This document shows, piece by piece, positions 37,149 to 38,985 of a stretch of 38,985 bases of DNA. Positions within the stretch are counted from its first letter, which is position 1; the number at the start of each line of letters is the position of its first letter. A model generated the notes under the pieces. That model did not search any database and was not told the DNA's origin. It saw nothing but the letters and a program-made list of their open reading frames with translations. The position numbers and the translations under genes are program-made. Source of the stretch: Oscillospiraceae bacterium (lineage in GTDB: Bacteria > Bacillota > Clostridia > Oscillospirales > Oscillospiraceae); NCBI GenBank assembly GCA_017428565.1, contig JAFRQP010000049.1, positions 1-38,985 of the forward strand, read 5' to 3'.

Positions 37149-37160
37149 AGGAAGATGTAC

Positions 37161-38177
37161 ATGATCGATAAAACCATTGAAGTGGAACGGATGGACGATG
37201 TGATCCAGGTTTTCGGCTCCTTTGACCAGAATCTGCGGATCATCGAGAACGAGCTGGGCGTGAAGGTCCTGGACCGGGACGATCAGCTCCATATCTGCGG
37301 CGAGGCCGAGGATGTGATGCTGGCCGAGAAGGCCATCAACGGCCTGCTGACCCTGGCTGCCAAGGGGGAGAACATCGATGCGCAGAACGTGCGCTATATC
37401 CTCAAGCTGGTGGCCGAGGGCAAGGAAAAACAGATCGACGAGCTGGCGGGGGATGTGATCTGCATTACCGCCAAGGGCAAGCCCATCAAGCCCAAGACCC
37501 TGGGCCAGCGGGACTACTGCAAGGCCATCCAGGACAACACCATCACCCTGGGCATCGGCCCGGCGGGCACCGGCAAGACCTATCTGGCCGTGGCCGCCGC
37601 GGTGGCCGCCTTCCGGGCGGAGGAGGTCAACCGCATCATCCTGACCCGCCCCGCGGTGGAGGCGGGGGAGCGGCTGGGCTTCCTGCCCGGCGACCTGCAG
37701 AGCAAGGTGGATCCCTATCTCCGCCCGCTGTACGACGCGCTTTTCGACACTCTGGGGCCGGACACCTATCAGAAATATCTGGAGCGGGGCAACATCGAGG
37801 TGGCGCCCCTGGCCTATATGCGCGGCCGGACCCTGGACGACAGCTTCATCATCCTGGACGAGGCCCAGAACACCTCCCGGGAGCAAATGAAGATGTTCCT
37901 CACCCGCATCGGCTTCGGCTCCAAGGTGGTCATCACCGGCGACATCACCCAGATCGACCTGCCCGAGGACAAGGTCAGCGGTCTGAAGGTGGCCATGAAG
38001 GTGTTGGAGGGCATCGACGATATCGCCATCTGCACCCTCACCGGCGCGGACGTGGTGCGCCACCGCCTGGTGCAGAAGATCATCGAGGCCTACGAGGTCT
38101 ATGACAAGAAAAACCCGCCCGAGACGGCGAAGAAGCCCCAGGGGCCGACACAGCGGGGCAGATTCCGGAAGCTGTGA
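37161..38177 (+). CDS. phoH: PhoH-like ATPase
   Basis: A 338-aa PhoH-family P-loop ATPase. The N-terminal KH-like region (~1-90) is followed by TLGQRDYCKAIQDNTITLGI, Walker A GPAGTGKTYLA (~133), the TRPAVEAGERLGFLPGDLQ block and Walker B FIILDEAQNTS (~232). Start ATG 37161 is preferred because AAAGGAAG lies at proper spacing; an ATG two codons earlier is too close. The protein probably acts as an RNA-linked ATPase or helicase with YbeY, whose gene follows. Expression is likely joined to yqfCD (12-base gap). Confidence 0.92.
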   Translation: MIDKTIEVERMDDVIQVFGSFDQNLRIIENELGVKVLDRDDQLHICGEAEDVMLAEKAINGLLTLAAKGENIDAQNVRYILKLVAEGKEKQIDELAGDVICITAKGKPIKPKTLGQRDYCKAIQDNTITLGIGPAGTGKTYLAVAAAVAAFRAEEVNRIILTRPAVEAGERLGFLPGDLQSKVDPYLRPLYDALFDTLGPDTYQKYLERGNIEVAPLAYMRGRTLDDSFIILDEAQNTSREQMKMFLTRIGFGSKVVITGDITQIDLPEDKVSGLKVAMKVLEGIDDIAICTLTGADVVRHRLVQKIIEAYEVYDKKNPPETAKKPQGPTQRGRFRKL

Positions 38178-38467
38178 GAATTCGGAATTCGGAATTCGGA
38201 ATTGACGGAAGGGGTATCCATGTAGGGGCCGACGCCCCCGGCGGCCCGCCGTTTCCCAAGCTCCCCTGTGCAAGGGGAGGTGTCACGGCGCGTCTCACGC
38301 AAGCGCCGTGACGGAGGGGTTGTTACCCCGGCGATCCGCTTGTGGAAGCGCGTCTTATCCGCGGGCGACCGCAAGGGTCGCCCCTACACTGTCATCGCGA
38401 ACCAGTGACCGAAGAGCCTGGCGTGGCAATCCGTTCTCCCAACAATCTACGAAAGCGAGAGAAGACC
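38178..38467 (+). repeat. Composite repeat-filled spacer between phoH and ybeY
   Basis: At least three kinds of unit follow one another: 3.7 copies of GAATTCG (38178-38203); a hairpin module with CTCCCCT/AGGGGAG (38261-38279) and GTCACGGCGC/GCGCCGTGAC (38282-38312); and GGGCGACC-GCAA-GGTCGCCC (38363-38383) running into CACTGTCATCGCGAACCAGT (38387 on) and GGCGTGGCAATCCG. The last unit resembles a dispersed intergenic repeat I recall from gut Oscillospiraceae. There is no gene. The spacer interrupts an otherwise tight operon. Confidence 0.75.
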
Positions 38468-38947
38468 ATGAACCATGAGATCTACGTCAGCCGCGAGGTG
38501 AAAAACCTGGGCCACCGCAACGCCGCCCGCCTGATCCGGGAGGCTGCCATTCGGGCGCTGGACGCGGAAAAGGTTGACGTAAACTGTATTATTTCAGTTA
38601 TGTTAACTGACGATGCCGGCATCCGCCAGGTGAATCGGGACTTTCGGGGCATCGACCGGGAGACAGATGTGCTCTCTTTCCCCCAGAACGAGTTGATCCC
38701 CGGGGAGTTTGACGCTGAGCTCTGCGAGCGGGATCTGGACAGCGGCGCGGTGCTGCTGGGGGACATGATGATCTCCCTGCCCCGCTGCGAGGAGCAGGGC
38801 GCGGAATTCGGCCACGGCTTTGACCGGGAGATCCGGTATCTGACGGTCCATTCCGTGCTGCACCTGCTGGGCTACGACCATGTGGACGAGGGCCCCATGA
38901 AGGCGCAGATGCGCGCCCGGGAAAAGGCCATCATGGGCGACGAGTAA
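38468..38947 (+). CDS. ybeY: Endoribonuclease / rRNA maturation factor YbeY
   Basis: A 159-aa metal-dependent RNase of the UPF0054 family needed for 16S rRNA 3'-end maturation and ribosome quality control. The zinc motif H-S-V-L-H-L-L-G-Y-D-H (~residues 126-136) is complete, and the leading blocks ISVMLTDDAGIRQVNRDFRG and TDVLSFPQNE are diagnostic. GAGAGAAG precedes ATG 38468. It normally follows phoH closely; here 290 bp of repeats intervene, so it may depend on read-through. The gene is intact and ends 38 bases before the window edge. Confidence 0.95.
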   Translation: MNHEIYVSREVKNLGHRNAARLIREAAIRALDAEKVDVNCIISVMLTDDAGIRQVNRDFRGIDRETDVLSFPQNELIPGEFDAELCERDLDSGAVLLGDMMISLPRCEEQGAEFGHGFDREIRYLTVHSVLHLLGYDHVDEGPMKAQMRAREKAIMGDE

Positions 38948-38985
38948 AAGTGAAGAGTGAAGAGTGAAAAGTGAAGAGTGAAGAG
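38948..38985 (+). repeat. GTGAAGAG-type repeat at the window end
   Basis: AGTGAAGAGTGAAGAGTGAA-type units, same family as 34554-34587. The array runs off the window. Confidence 0.75.

Noticed and set aside
38178-38203. GAATTCG repeats as a CRISPR-like array
   Set aside because: The units are 7 bp, contiguous and without spacers.

Overview
The window looks like part of the chromosome of a high-GC, spore-forming gut clostridium, most likely Oscillospiraceae-like (Oscillibacter/Dysosmobacter/Lawsonibacter type). The basis is strong AGGAGG ribosome sites, TTGACA/TATAAT promoters, sporulation genes (ylbJ, yqfC, yqfD), clostridial families (DUF4364, DUF4363, YetF, NrdR) and a multidomain secreted proteome. 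Taxonomy below class is inference. No rRNA, tRNA, CRISPR array, transposase or integrase was found.

Layout. 1-1005 is a lower-GC patch: a truncated PNPOx-family gene, a second copy of the rlmD 3' tail and a small P-loop kinase. It abuts the host rlmD (minus) at an attachment-site-like direct repeat. 2.3-4.7 kb carries an RluA pseudouridine synthase, plsY and two overlapping GNAT acetyltransferases. 4.9-7.5 kb carries an M20 dipeptidase, a secreted lysozyme-like protein and a small protein resembling a subtilisin propeptide (I9).

7.57-15.95 kb is the most unusual block. A 2397-aa secreted subtilase carries an internal dockerin, a cohesin-like module, CxxC repeats and a duplicated C-terminal module. 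Downstream lie three small genes, two encoding single-pass membrane proteins with acidic tails and one a 33-aa peptide, all ending in a shared E-[ND]-E-[LT]-P-I-[FM] motif. I propose this as a candidate undescribed secreted-protease/peptide system.

16-25.5 kb is mainly housekeeping: a D-2-hydroxyacid dehydrogenase, nrdR, a DUF4363/YetF pair, and an amino-sugar cluster (NagB-like, glmM, GlmU C-terminal-like) feeding UDP-GlcNAc and peptidoglycan synthesis. It also holds a propeller/solute-binding hybrid lipoprotein, a conserved unknown and a DUF4364 regulator. 25.9-28.6 kb holds a Nudix hydrolase, murA and a WalJ-like hydrolase.

28.8-34.6 kb holds a mosaic secreted protein, rlmH (with an anomalously AT-rich 3' end), a DUF2007-like protein, phosphoglucomutase and a chromate-transporter pair. 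34.6-38.98 kb is a sporulation/RNA-maturation region: ylbJ (minus) diverges from yqfC-yqfD-phoH-ybeY, with about 290 bp of repeat modules between phoH and ybeY. Short GTGAAGA-type repeats recur at 34.55 kb and at the window end.
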